Of a stretch of DNA of 5,209 nucleotides, positions 1 to 5,209 are shown one piece after another. A program made the position numbers and the translations under genes. The first letter of the stretch is position 1. Every line of letters starts with the position of its first letter. The notes under the pieces were generated by a model. The model searched no databases and was not told where the DNA came from. It was given only the letters and a program-made list of their open reading frames with translations. The stretch lies in NCBI GenBank assembly GCA_020532365.1, contig JAJBBL010000053.1, positions 1 to 5,209 of the forward strand, in the 5' to 3' direction. Source of the stretch: Candidatus Cloacimonadota bacterium (lineage in GTDB: Bacteria; Cloacimonadota; Cloacimonadia; Cloacimonadales; JAJBBL01).

Positions 1-1143
1 AACCTTATCCTGAAACTCTTTCCAGCTGAAGTCACTATCCTTAGATTCAGGTGCGATAGCTGCCAGATAGTAGCGCAACAGGTCACCGTCGAACACTTTC
101 AAGAAGTCTTCAATCCAGATAGCCCAATTACGGCTCGTCGATATTTTATCCCCTTCCAAGTTAAGGAACTCATTTGCAGGTATATCGTGTGGCAGCACGT
201 ATTTACCCTTCTGCCCCATCAGTATAGCCGGCCAGAAGATAGCGTGAAAAATATTGTTATCTTTACCGATAAAGTGAATTAGTTTGGTATCTTGGTCATA
301 CCAATACTCTTTCCAGAGCTCCGGTTGACCTAAGTTTTGGCACCACTCAATAGTCGACGATATATACCCGATCGGCGCTTCAAACCAGACGTAGAGGACT
401 TTACCCTCCCCGTTTTCAACAGGTACAGGTATTCCCCAGTCGATATCTCTGGTAATTGCGCGTTCTTTTAGCCCTTCGTCTAATAAGCCGAGGATGAAGC
501 GGAGTATATTCTCTTTCCAATATTCTTTTGTTTTGAGCCATTCTTTGAGCGGCTCTTCAAAGGCTGGTAGGTTCAAAAACCAGTGGGCAGTCTCTCTAAT
601 CTCAGGAGTCCCACCACAAATCTTACATTTAGGTTCTTTAAGTGTAAGCGTATCCATCAGTTTGCCACATGAGTCACATTGATCACCCCTTGCTCCGCTC
701 TTATTGCAGTAAGGGCAGACCCCTTCAACATATCGGTCGGCTAAGAAGCGGTTACACTTCACACAGTAAAACTGTTTATTAGTTTTAACGTTGACGTATC
801 CATTATCTAACAGGTTAAGGAAGAACTCCTGTGCCAGCTTATGGTGTTGTGGTCTGGCGGTCCCTGAAAAATTATCAAATTTTATATTCAATCCGTCAAA
901 GCTATCGGAGATACTTTTATGATATTTATCAACAATATCCTGTGGCTTAACGTTCTCTGATTCCGCCAAAATAGAGATCGGAGCCCCATGCTCGTCAGTT
1001 CCACAGATAAAGATAACGTCATTTTCTTTCAGTCTCAAGTAGCGCACAAAGATATCTGCCGGGAGATAAGCACCAGCGATATGTCCGATGTGTAATCTAC
1101 CGTTAGCGTAAGGTAGAGCGCTTGTAACTACATATTTATTCAT
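1..1143 (-). CDS. metG: Methionyl-tRNA synthetase, N-terminal 381 residues (3' end beyond window)
   Basis: Charges tRNA-Met with methionine, using ATP, in the cytoplasm. The open frame starts at ATG 1143 and runs unbroken to base 1, so the C-terminal part (anticodon-binding helices and any dimerisation domain) lies outside; full-length family members are about 500-700 residues. Seen in the sequence: N-terminal class I Rossmann fold with HIGH at residues 18-21; GTDEHG at 48-53; a zinc insertion with four CxxC pairs at 127/130, 143/146, 156/159 and 173/176; TRDIDWGIPVP at 231-241; YVWFEAP at 251-257, whose Trp matches the methionine-pocket Trp of the family; FIGKD at 291-295; and KISTS at 333-337 as the KMSKS-loop variant. 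Eight cysteines predict two zinc ions, as in archaeal-type MetRS, rather than one as in E. coli. KISTSRNW resembles Bacteroidetes-type enzymes. The start is supported by a good Shine-Dalgarno and by the usual short lead into HIGH. It lies 25 bases after lysC. Confidence 0.97.
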   Translation of the reverse strand, partial: MNKYVVTSALPYANGRLHIGHIAGAYLPADIFVRYLRLKENDVIFICGTDEHGAPISILAESENVKPQDIVDKYHKSISDSFDGLNIKFDNFSGTARPQHHKLAQEFFLNLLDNGYVNVKTNKQFYCVKCNRFLADRYVEGVCPYCNKSGARGDQCDSCGKLMDTLTLKEPKCKICGGTPEIRETAHWFLNLPAFEEPLKEWLKTKEYWKENILRFILGLLDEGLKERAITRDIDWGIPVPVENGEGKVLYVWFEAPIGYISSTIEWCQNLGQPELWKEYWYDQDTKLIHFIGKDNNIFHAIFWPAILMGQKGKYVLPHDIPANEFLNLEGDKISTSRNWAIWIEDFLKVFDGDLLRYYLAAIAPESKDSDFSWKEFQDKV

Positions 1144-1148
1144 ATTTT

Positions 1149-1153
1149 ACCTC
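1149..1153 (-). promoter_or_regulatory. Shine-Dalgarno site of metG
   Basis: The minus strand reads GAGGT five bases before the metG ATG at 1143. This is a good match to the anti-Shine-Dalgarno and fixes the metG start. It lies wholly inside the 25-base lysC-metG gap, which leaves little room for a separate promoter or terminator. Confidence 0.75.
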
Positions 1154-1168
1154 ATTAGGTTGATTTCT

Positions 1169-2347
1169 TTAATTGTTAACAAATAGTCGGTGTAGATCGT
1201 CGATCTCCCCCTTATCACATTTACCAATTAGGTAAACGGTAAAGCCGAGTTGAGTCTTGGTAAGCCAAAATATTTGACGTCCCTTTTCTCGGAAGTAGGC
1301 GAGTATTTCCCCCAGTAAATTGAGGTCAGAGCTCACCTTGAGCCCTGTTAAAGTAATGGAGCTAAGCCCTTTATGCACCTGATAGTCATCGATTTGATAC
1401 TCTGCCAATTGTTTGATTAAAACATCGGTATCCTTCTCTTCAACGACTATTCTGAACAGCCCCGACTCCACTATAGAGTAATCACATATTTCCGGGTTAT
1501 TCCCACTCAAAGCCGCAGTAACACGCTCCTCTACCCCATCTTTATTGAGTTTAATATCGACGGCGGTCAATCTTTTCCTACCGGTAATCGCTCTGATCTC
1601 TTTCTCTTCCATTGAGATTTCCCTCTTCACTACAGTTCCTTTACTATTGTTAAACGATGATTTTATTTCTAATTCCACATTATATTTCAAGGCAAACTCT
1701 ACCGCTCCGGGGTGGACAACTTTGCACCCAGATTTAGCCAAATAGAGCAGGTTGCCATAGCTTATGGTATCGATCTTTTGGGCGTCGCTGACGCTATTTG
1801 GATCGGCTGTATAGACCCCGTCAACATCGGTATAAATCTCGCAGCGTTCGGCATTTAGGTATCCGGCTAAAGCTACTGCCGTGGTGTCGGAGCCACCACG
1901 CCCCAAAGTGGTTACCTCTTTCTCGAGGCTAACCCCTTGATATCCGGCTACGATAACAAATTTCCCTTTGGCTAATTCCTCTCGGATACGAAAGGCATTA
2001 ACGTTGATGATTCCAGCATTGCCGTGATTATTATCGGTTATAATCCCGCTCTGTGAGCCGGTAAAGGAGATCGCCGTCGCCCCGTATTTATGCAACGCTA
2101 TAGAGAGGAGTGACATACTAATCCGCTCACCAGCAGTCGCAAGCATATCGAGTTCACGCTGATAAGGTTTATCACATATTTGATAAGCCAATGAAAATAG
2201 ATTGTCGGTGGTATCCCCCATCGCCGAAACAACTATCACTACCTGTTCGTCAACAGACCTCTCCTTAACGAGTTTCTCAGCGAGAAACTCGATCCGCTCG
2301 GTAGTGCTAACCGAAGTGCCTCCAAACTTTTTAACCACTATTTTCAT
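1169..2347 (-). CDS. lysC: Aspartate kinase (aspartokinase), monofunctional
   Basis: Phosphorylates L-aspartate with ATP to 4-phospho-L-aspartate, the committed step to lysine (and diaminopimelate), threonine and methionine; cytoplasmic. At 392 residues it has the length of monofunctional enzymes, with no homoserine dehydrogenase fusion. Seen: amino-acid-kinase domain, about residues 1-245, with KFGGTSV at 7-13, SAMGDTT at 41-47, TAGERIS at 71-77 (conserved Glu-Arg), TLGRGGSDT at 147-155 and YTDVDGVYTADP at 172-183. A VHPGAVE segment at 211-217 has Gly where HPRA is usual. The C-terminal part, about 250-392, sits where two ACT domains should bind feedback effectors, but is strongly diverged: I cannot find the usual proline/glycine effector loop of the first ACT or an ISTSEI-like signature in the second (the region reads WLTKTQL at 361-367). 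Catalysis looks intact; which end product regulates it cannot be told. The ATG at 2347 places KFGGTSV at the normal distance from the N-terminus. First gene of an apparent lysC-metG operon. The exact subfamily symbol (lysC versus a paralogue) is uncertain. Confidence 0.95.
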   Translation of the reverse strand: MKIVVKKFGGTSVSTTERIEFLAEKLVKERSVDEQVVIVVSAMGDTTDNLFSLAYQICDKPYQRELDMLATAGERISMSLLSIALHKYGATAISFTGSQSGIITDNNHGNAGIINVNAFRIREELAKGKFVIVAGYQGVSLEKEVTTLGRGGSDTTAVALAGYLNAERCEIYTDVDGVYTADPNSVSDAQKIDTISYGNLLYLAKSGCKVVHPGAVEFALKYNVELEIKSSFNNSKGTVVKREISMEEKEIRAITGRKRLTAVDIKLNKDGVEERVTAALSGNNPEICDYSIVESGLFRIVVEEKDTDVLIKQLAEYQIDDYQVHKGLSSITLTGLKVSSDLNLLGEILAYFREKGRQIFWLTKTQLGFTVYLIGKCDKGEIDDLHRLFVNN

Positions 2348-2352
2348 ACCTA
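2348..2352 (-). promoter_or_regulatory. Weak, very close ribosome binding site of lysC
   Basis: The minus strand reads TAGGT directly against the lysC ATG at 2347, so the AGG core is only one base from the start codon. No better purine-rich site is visible in the preceding 20 bases. Initiation may depend little on Shine-Dalgarno pairing, as is common in Bacteroidetes-like bacteria, and contrasts with the clear GAGGT before metG. Confidence 0.35.
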
Positions 2353-2358
2353 TGAATC

Positions 2359-2384
2359 AATTTAGAATTGCTCACACCTGTCAA
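2359..2384 (-). promoter_or_regulatory. Candidate promoter of lysC-metG
   Basis: The minus strand carries a perfect TTGACA at 2384-2379, followed by TAAATT at 2364-2359 (four of six matches to TATAAT). The spacer is 14 bases, three shorter than the sigma-70 optimum, so the -10 assignment is doubtful; AT-rich alternatives with 17-18 base spacing are weaker matches. Transcription from here would start within about 10 bases of the weak ribosome site, giving a very short leader with no room for a riboswitch or attenuator. Confidence 0.4.
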
Positions 2385-2553
2385 CAGAAAAGAGGGCTAA
2401 TCCTGTATATAGTGGGTAAAATGAGTATAGTTTTTAGTAGTAAGCTTCGATACACCCATCTTTCTGCTTACAAAATAAGGGATTATTGGATGACCTCAGA
2501 TAGAGGAAACCTGTTACTTATGATATAAGCTATAAACCACTGAGTTTTATATA

Positions 2554-2580
2554 AATACCGTGAAAGCAAAGATCGGTATT
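2554..2580 (-). repeat. Inverted repeat, 7-bp arms (hairpin)
   Basis: Arms 2554-2560 and 2574-2580 (AATACCG and CGGTATT) are perfectly complementary around a 13-base loop. On the minus strand the stem is followed by TATATAAAA rather than a T-run, so it is at best a weak terminator for the tRNA transcript. It could instead be an RNA processing structure or chance. Confidence 0.4.
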
Positions 2581-2645
2581 AATTGGATTATTTAGGGGAG
2601 CATACTTGTTACGCACAATCGCCAAAAGGGCAAGAAAGGGAGCGG

Positions 2646-2688
2646 CTATACAAATGTAGCCTATACAGGTATAGTTAGAGTTTATACA
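2646..2688. repeat. Three TATACA direct repeats with overlapping inverted repeats
   Basis: On the plus strand TATACA occurs at 2647-2652, 2662-2667 and 2683-2688, at 15- and 21-base spacing; the first two extend to CTATACA. The middle copy lies inside an inverted repeat with six-base arms, CTATAC and GTATAG (2661-2674). The first lies in the loop of GGCTA/TAGCC arms (2644-2648 and 2657-2661). This could be a binding site for a regulator upstream of lysC or an RNA structure. AT-rich DNA gives such patterns by chance, so the biological claim is weak although the repeats themselves are certain. Confidence 0.4.
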
Positions 2689-2704
2689 GTTACCGGACTC
2701 CATA

Positions 2705-2720
2705 ATAGCTTTCGAGCTAT
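2705..2720 (-). repeat. Perfect 6-bp hairpin downstream of tRNA-Val
   Basis: ATAGCT (2705-2710) and AGCTAT (2715-2720) flank a four-base loop (CGAA on the minus strand, TTCG on the plus strand); a G-U pair can add a seventh step. It begins 55 bases after the tRNA-Val CCA. There is no following T-run, so an intrinsic terminator is not supported. A 3'-trailer structure or processing signal of the tRNA transcript is possible. Confidence 0.4.
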
Positions 2721-2775
2721 CTGCAGGTTTGTGATGGCTATTTGTGAGGAACTGCTGTTGATAGTGTGGAAAAGA

Positions 2776-2851
2776 TGGTGGGCGTTGACGGACTTGAACC
2801 GCCGACATCTTGCTTGTAAGGCAAGCGCTCTCCCAACTGAGCTAAACGCCC
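2776..2851 (-). tRNA. tRNA-Val (anticodon UAC)
   Basis: A complete 76-base cloverleaf on the minus strand. Acceptor GGGCGTT pairs with AACGCCC; the D arm has GCTC/GAGC stems; the anticodon stem CTTGC/GCAAG encloses loop CTTACAA, giving anticodon UAC, which reads valine GUA and, by wobble, other GUN codons. The variable loop is five bases and the T loop is TTCAAGT. Discriminator A is followed by an encoded CCA at 2778-2776. It lies 13 bases after tRNA-Pro and is probably cut from the same precursor. Confidence 0.96.
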
Positions 2852-2864
2852 ATCTTTAATAATT

Positions 2865-2943
2865 TGGTCGGGGTGAGAGGATTTGAACCTCCGACTTCTT
2901 GATCCCAAATCAAGCGCGCTAAACCGAGCTGCGCTACACCCCG
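2865..2943 (-). tRNA. tRNA-Pro (anticodon UGG)
   Basis: A complete 79-base cloverleaf on the minus strand. Acceptor CGGGGTG pairs with CACCCCG, the C1-G72 pair being typical of bacterial tRNA-Pro. D stem GCGC/GCGC has an 11-base loop containing the GG pair. Anticodon stem CTTGA/TCAAG encloses loop TTTGGGA, giving anticodon UGG with G37, which reads CCN proline codons. T arm GGAGG/CCTCT has loop TTCAAAT. Discriminator A and an encoded CCA follow at 2868-2865. It is the first gene of a two-tRNA cluster, starting 79 bases after the bamA stop. Confidence 0.96.
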
Positions 2944-2958
2944 TCAAATATGAGTCTC

Positions 2959-2986
2959 ATAAAATAGGGTGTGTGAAAACAGTCAA
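2959..2986 (-). promoter_or_regulatory. Candidate promoter of the tRNA-Pro/tRNA-Val pair
   Basis: The minus strand has TTGACT at 2986-2981 as a near-consensus -35. Possible -10 boxes are TTTTAT at 2964-2959 (16-base spacer) or TATTTT at 2966-2961 (14-base spacer). A start near 2950 would give a leader of under ten bases before tRNA-Pro, which suits a tRNA operon. The 11-base palindrome ATGAGACTCAT (2960-2950) sits across the presumed start. No convincing terminator follows bamA, so some read-through from bamA is also possible. Confidence 0.45.
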
Positions 2987-3022
2987 GGAAAATCTTGCTT
3001 TTTGAGTAAAATTTATTCGAAA

Positions 3023-5209
3023 CTAAAAAGTAGCACCAAACTGGAAGTGTGGCTCCCACTTCTTAGAGTCTACATCTAAACCATAGTCAAATCCGATTAA
3101 GCCTAACGGGCTATTAATCCTAATACCCAAGCCAATCCCTTTTTTGAAGCTCCAGAAGTTGAAGTCTTCTAAGTGGTTAAAACTGTTACCTGCATCAAAA
3201 AAGAGGAGTCCTACCACCTGATCACCGGCAATTGGAAGGGCTAATTCGGTACTATGAATAATTGCCCTCAATCCCCCATCGCTGGAGAGAGTCGGTATTG
3301 TTCTGTCGGCAAATCCTCTGATTCCATCTGCCCCAGTGCCTCCTAAATAGAAGCGCTCATCTGGTGGTACTTCTTCTGACTTTCCGTAGGGTATGACGTA
3401 TCCGAAGCGCCATTTAGAGCGGAGCACTATTTTCCAATAGGTTTTAGTGTACCAAGTACTTTGAAGGATTTGTTTAAAGTAGTCGAAATCACCTCCGAGT
3501 GGTCCTCCGGCAAGTTCAGAGAAGAGTACTAAGTGAGAGCCAGAGCTTGGAAAGTAGATGTTATCTCTGCTATCTCTACTGAATGTAATCGAGTATGAGC
3601 TTGTATTTCTCCAGCCCAAATCTTCGAGGTTCTTTAAGTATTCTGATGCTTTATCCCTATTTACCACCTCATATTTTTTTCTGTAATATGAGTATGTACC
3701 TACTAAGCGTGAATGGTCTAAGACAAATAGTGAGCGGCCAGCTCTCAAGCTTCCACCGGTAGTATATATTTTATAATTAAATGCAGACCAGTCTCTTCTG
3801 GTGTGATAAATATTAAATCCACCGAGGGTAAAAGAGTCAAAAACGTTTGGGTTAGTGAAGTCAAACTGAAAGTTTTGAGTTCTGCCACCAAACTCCCAAG
3901 AGAGTCCCCCCTGCCACGAATTACCAAAGAGATTATTGTGTGTTACGCTAAGCTGTCCAATAAACTTATCTTGGCTATTATATCCCACGCCAGCGTTAGC
4001 GGAGCCTGAGTGTTTATCTTCCAGCTCAAACAGGAGGTCGATATCTCCATCTTTATTGATCGGCATATAGTCGAGTCTTATATTTGGCTCAAAGAAGCCG
4101 AGGTTATATATATTTTGTTGAGTTCTCATAACCCTGGACTGTCTAAAGTAATCACCGGGTGAGATAGAGAGTTGGCGTCTAATGACCTTCTCTTTAGTTT
4201 TTCTATTCCCACTAATAAATATCTTTCTAATTTTAGCTCTATTATTTTCGGTAATCATCAAGTTAATATCAATATTCTTCCCTTGTTTCTGCAGGTCGTG
4301 ATCGAATGAGGCATAGATATACCCCTCTTCATAGTACATTGAGGCTACATCCCCCACCTGCTTATTAAAGAGCTCCAGGTTAAAGATATCGTCGCTTTGG
4401 AAGCGAAACTTCTCTAAGATAGCGCTTTCGGTAAACCTTTGGTTTCCACTAACATTTATATTCCCGAATCGATACTGTTCTCCCTCTTGCAGGTAAATAT
4501 CGATATACATAAACTTTTTCTCAGGGACTCTTGATTCCCAAGTGGTCACTCTTGCATCGATAAAGCCATTTTCATTGTAGTAGTTAACCAGTTTTTTAAG
4601 GTCTTCATCAAACCTCTCCTGTTCAAACTTACCGGAGCGGAGAAGCCCTGCTTTTTTAGTCTTCATTTTACGAGCCAACATTCTGGAGGTGATAACTTTA
4701 TTACCGTAAAAGTTTATCTCTCTCACGGCCACCTTATCCCCTTCATCTATGGAAATAGTTATGCCTTCTTTCCCTTTTGAGATGGGTTGGGTAAAGAATT
4801 CCACGCTGGCAAAATTATAGCCAATTTTTTTATACTCATCCACGATTATATTTCTGTTTTCTGCCAACAAGAATGGTGATAGGTATTGTCCAACTTTAAT
4901 GGTAATTACCTCATCAAGCTTTGGGTTTCTCAACCTTTTATTACCCTGATAGGTTATCTTATCAATAATAGTAAACTCTTTAACCTTTATCTCTAATGCG
5001 ACTCCACCTTGGACATCTTTTTTTTGGATGACAATATCTTCAAAAACAGAAAGCTTATAGAGATTTTTGATTGCACTTGATATTTTTTCAGCAGAGAGGT
5101 AGCTACCTACTTCTACATTTGAGGTAGCAATTATTAGTGCAGCATCAATATTTTCGTTACCTACAACTTTTACATCTAAGATCAGTTCACCCTCTCCATA
5201 GAGAAGTGT
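3023..5209 (-). CDS. bamA: Outer membrane protein assembly factor BamA (Omp85), 5' end beyond window
   Basis: Core of the BAM machine: folds and inserts beta-barrel proteins into the outer membrane, with its POTRA arms in the periplasm. The frame is open from base 5209 to the TAG at 3023, 728 residues in the window. A TTG at 4933 is not the start, since clear POTRA sequence continues upstream. Fragment numbering: five POTRA domains at about 6-77, 80-160, 161-244, 245-322 and 326-399, each with the Gly-Asn turn after its first strand (18/19, 89/90, 169/170, 255/256, 334/335). The sixteen-stranded barrel domain follows from about 402. The loop-6 motif IRGF (VRGF in E. coli) is at 630-633 after GGTGADG, and the protein ends HFQFGATF, a terminal-Phe beta signal. 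Only the signal peptide and a few residues should be missing, giving roughly 750-770 in all (E. coli 810). No skp/ompH or lpxD gene follows; tRNA genes do, so bamA is last in its transcription unit. Confidence 0.96.
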   Translation of the reverse strand, partial: TLLYGEGELILDVKVVGNENIDAALIIATSNVEVGSYLSAEKISSAIKNLYKLSVFEDIVIQKKDVQGGVALEIKVKEFTIIDKITYQGNKRLRNPKLDEVITIKVGQYLSPFLLAENRNIIVDEYKKIGYNFASVEFFTQPISKGKEGITISIDEGDKVAVREINFYGNKVITSRMLARKMKTKKAGLLRSGKFEQERFDEDLKKLVNYYNENGFIDARVTTWESRVPEKKFMYIDIYLQEGEQYRFGNINVSGNQRFTESAILEKFRFQSDDIFNLELFNKQVGDVASMYYEEGYIYASFDHDLQKQGKNIDINLMITENNRAKIRKIFISGNRKTKEKVIRRQLSISPGDYFRQSRVMRTQQNIYNLGFFEPNIRLDYMPINKDGDIDLLFELEDKHSGSANAGVGYNSQDKFIGQLSVTHNNLFGNSWQGGLSWEFGGRTQNFQFDFTNPNVFDSFTLGGFNIYHTRRDWSAFNYKIYTTGGSLRAGRSLFVLDHSRLVGTYSYYRKKYEVVNRDKASEYLKNLEDLGWRNTSSYSITFSRDSRDNIYFPSSGSHLVLFSELAGGPLGGDFDYFKQILQSTWYTKTYWKIVLRSKWRFGYVIPYGKSEEVPPDERFYLGGTGADGIRGFADRTIPTLSSDGGLRAIIHSTELALPIAGDQVVGLLFFDAGNSFNHLEDFNFWSFKKGIGLGIRINSPLGLIGFDYGLDVDSKKWEPHFQFGATF

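Larger units (their letters stand above)
2348..2775. other. 428-base intergenic region between tRNA-Val and lysC, no supported gene
   Basis: No frame on either strand shows a recognisable protein. I looked for and did not find the conserved sequences of lysine (L-box), T-box or SAM leaders, SRP RNA or tmRNA. What is present: the candidate lysC promoter near 2359-2384; inverted repeats at 2517-2529, 2554-2580, 2644-2661, 2661-2674 and 2705-2720; and three TATACA direct repeats between 2647 and 2688. None of the hairpins is followed by a convincing T-run on the minus strand, so no clear terminator separates the tRNAs from lysC. A 57-codon minus-strand frame (2530-2703) has a hydrophobic stretch but no ribosome site or known relative, and I do not call it. 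Confidence 0.6.

Noticed and set aside
494..682. Plus-strand frame inside metG
   Set aside because: It lies wholly antisense to strongly supported MetRS coding sequence and its protein has no recognisable feature.
1545..1745. Plus-strand frame inside lysC, and a similar one at 2202-2528
   Set aside because: The first is antisense to lysC coding sequence. The second starts inside lysC and runs into the intergenic region with no domain, ribosome site or sensible composition.
2348..2775. Lysine riboswitch, T-box or SAM leader upstream of lysC
   Set aside because: None of the conserved core sequences of these classes could be found on the minus strand.
2776..2803. tRNA-Val 3' end as an integration (att) site
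   Set aside because: No second copy of the tRNA 3' end and no integrase gene is visible in the window.
2530..2947. Minus-strand open frames across the tRNA genes, and a 57-codon frame (2530-2703) with a hydrophobic middle
   Set aside because: The longer frames translate tRNA sequence and are a well-known artefact. The 57-codon frame has no ribosome site, begins right after a hairpin and matches no family I know.
2982..3006. CAAG/CTTG hairpin followed by a T-run on the plus strand, resembling a terminator
   Set aside because: The stem is only four pairs and the T-run is on the plus strand, where there is no gene to terminate. On the minus strand the stem is not followed directly by T residues.
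3745..4009. Short frames on both strands inside bamA
   Set aside because: Both overlap the BamA barrel-coding region in other frames and have no independent support.
4931..4933. TTG at 4933 as the start of bamA
   Set aside because: The frame stays open to the right edge and encodes the first POTRA domain and part of the second upstream of this codon, so the true start lies outside the window.

Overview
The window reads as an ordinary chromosomal housekeeping segment of a diderm (outer-membrane) bacterium, with every recognisable gene on the minus strand. Read in the direction of transcription (right to left) it holds: most of bamA, the outer-membrane protein assembly factor (its start lies beyond the right edge); tRNA-Pro(UGG) and tRNA-Val(UAC), both with an encoded CCA; a gene-free stretch of about 430 bases; lysC, aspartate kinase; and the first 381 residues of metG, methionyl-tRNA synthetase, which runs off the left edge.

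BamA shows there is an outer membrane. The MetRS is the two-zinc type with KISTS in place of KMSKS, a form I associate with Bacteroidetes and their FCB-group relatives. Together with the bamA sequence style this suggests an FCB-like lineage (Cloacimonadota or Marinimicrobia would fit), but this is recall-based and low confidence. The DNA is moderately AT-rich by eye and the genes look alike in composition. I see no sign of horizontal transfer: no transposase, integrase, CRISPR array or tRNA-anchored attachment repeat.

Region by region: 1-1143 metG (3' end missing); 1144-1168 a 25-base gap carrying the metG ribosome binding site; 1169-2347 lysC; 2348-2775 non-coding, with a candidate lysC promoter at its lysC-proximal end, several short hairpins and a cluster of three TATACA direct repeats; 2776-2851 tRNA-Val; 2865-2943 tRNA-Pro; 2944-3022 a spacer with a candidate tRNA promoter; 3023-5209 bamA (5' end missing).

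lysC and metG almost certainly form one transcription unit. LysC commits aspartate to the Lys/Thr/Met family, and MetRS consumes one of its end products. bamA does another job, inserting beta-barrel proteins into the outer membrane. No exciting new system was found. The best leads are the divergent regulatory (ACT) region of LysC, the lysC-metG pairing, and the structured but unassigned region upstream of lysC.
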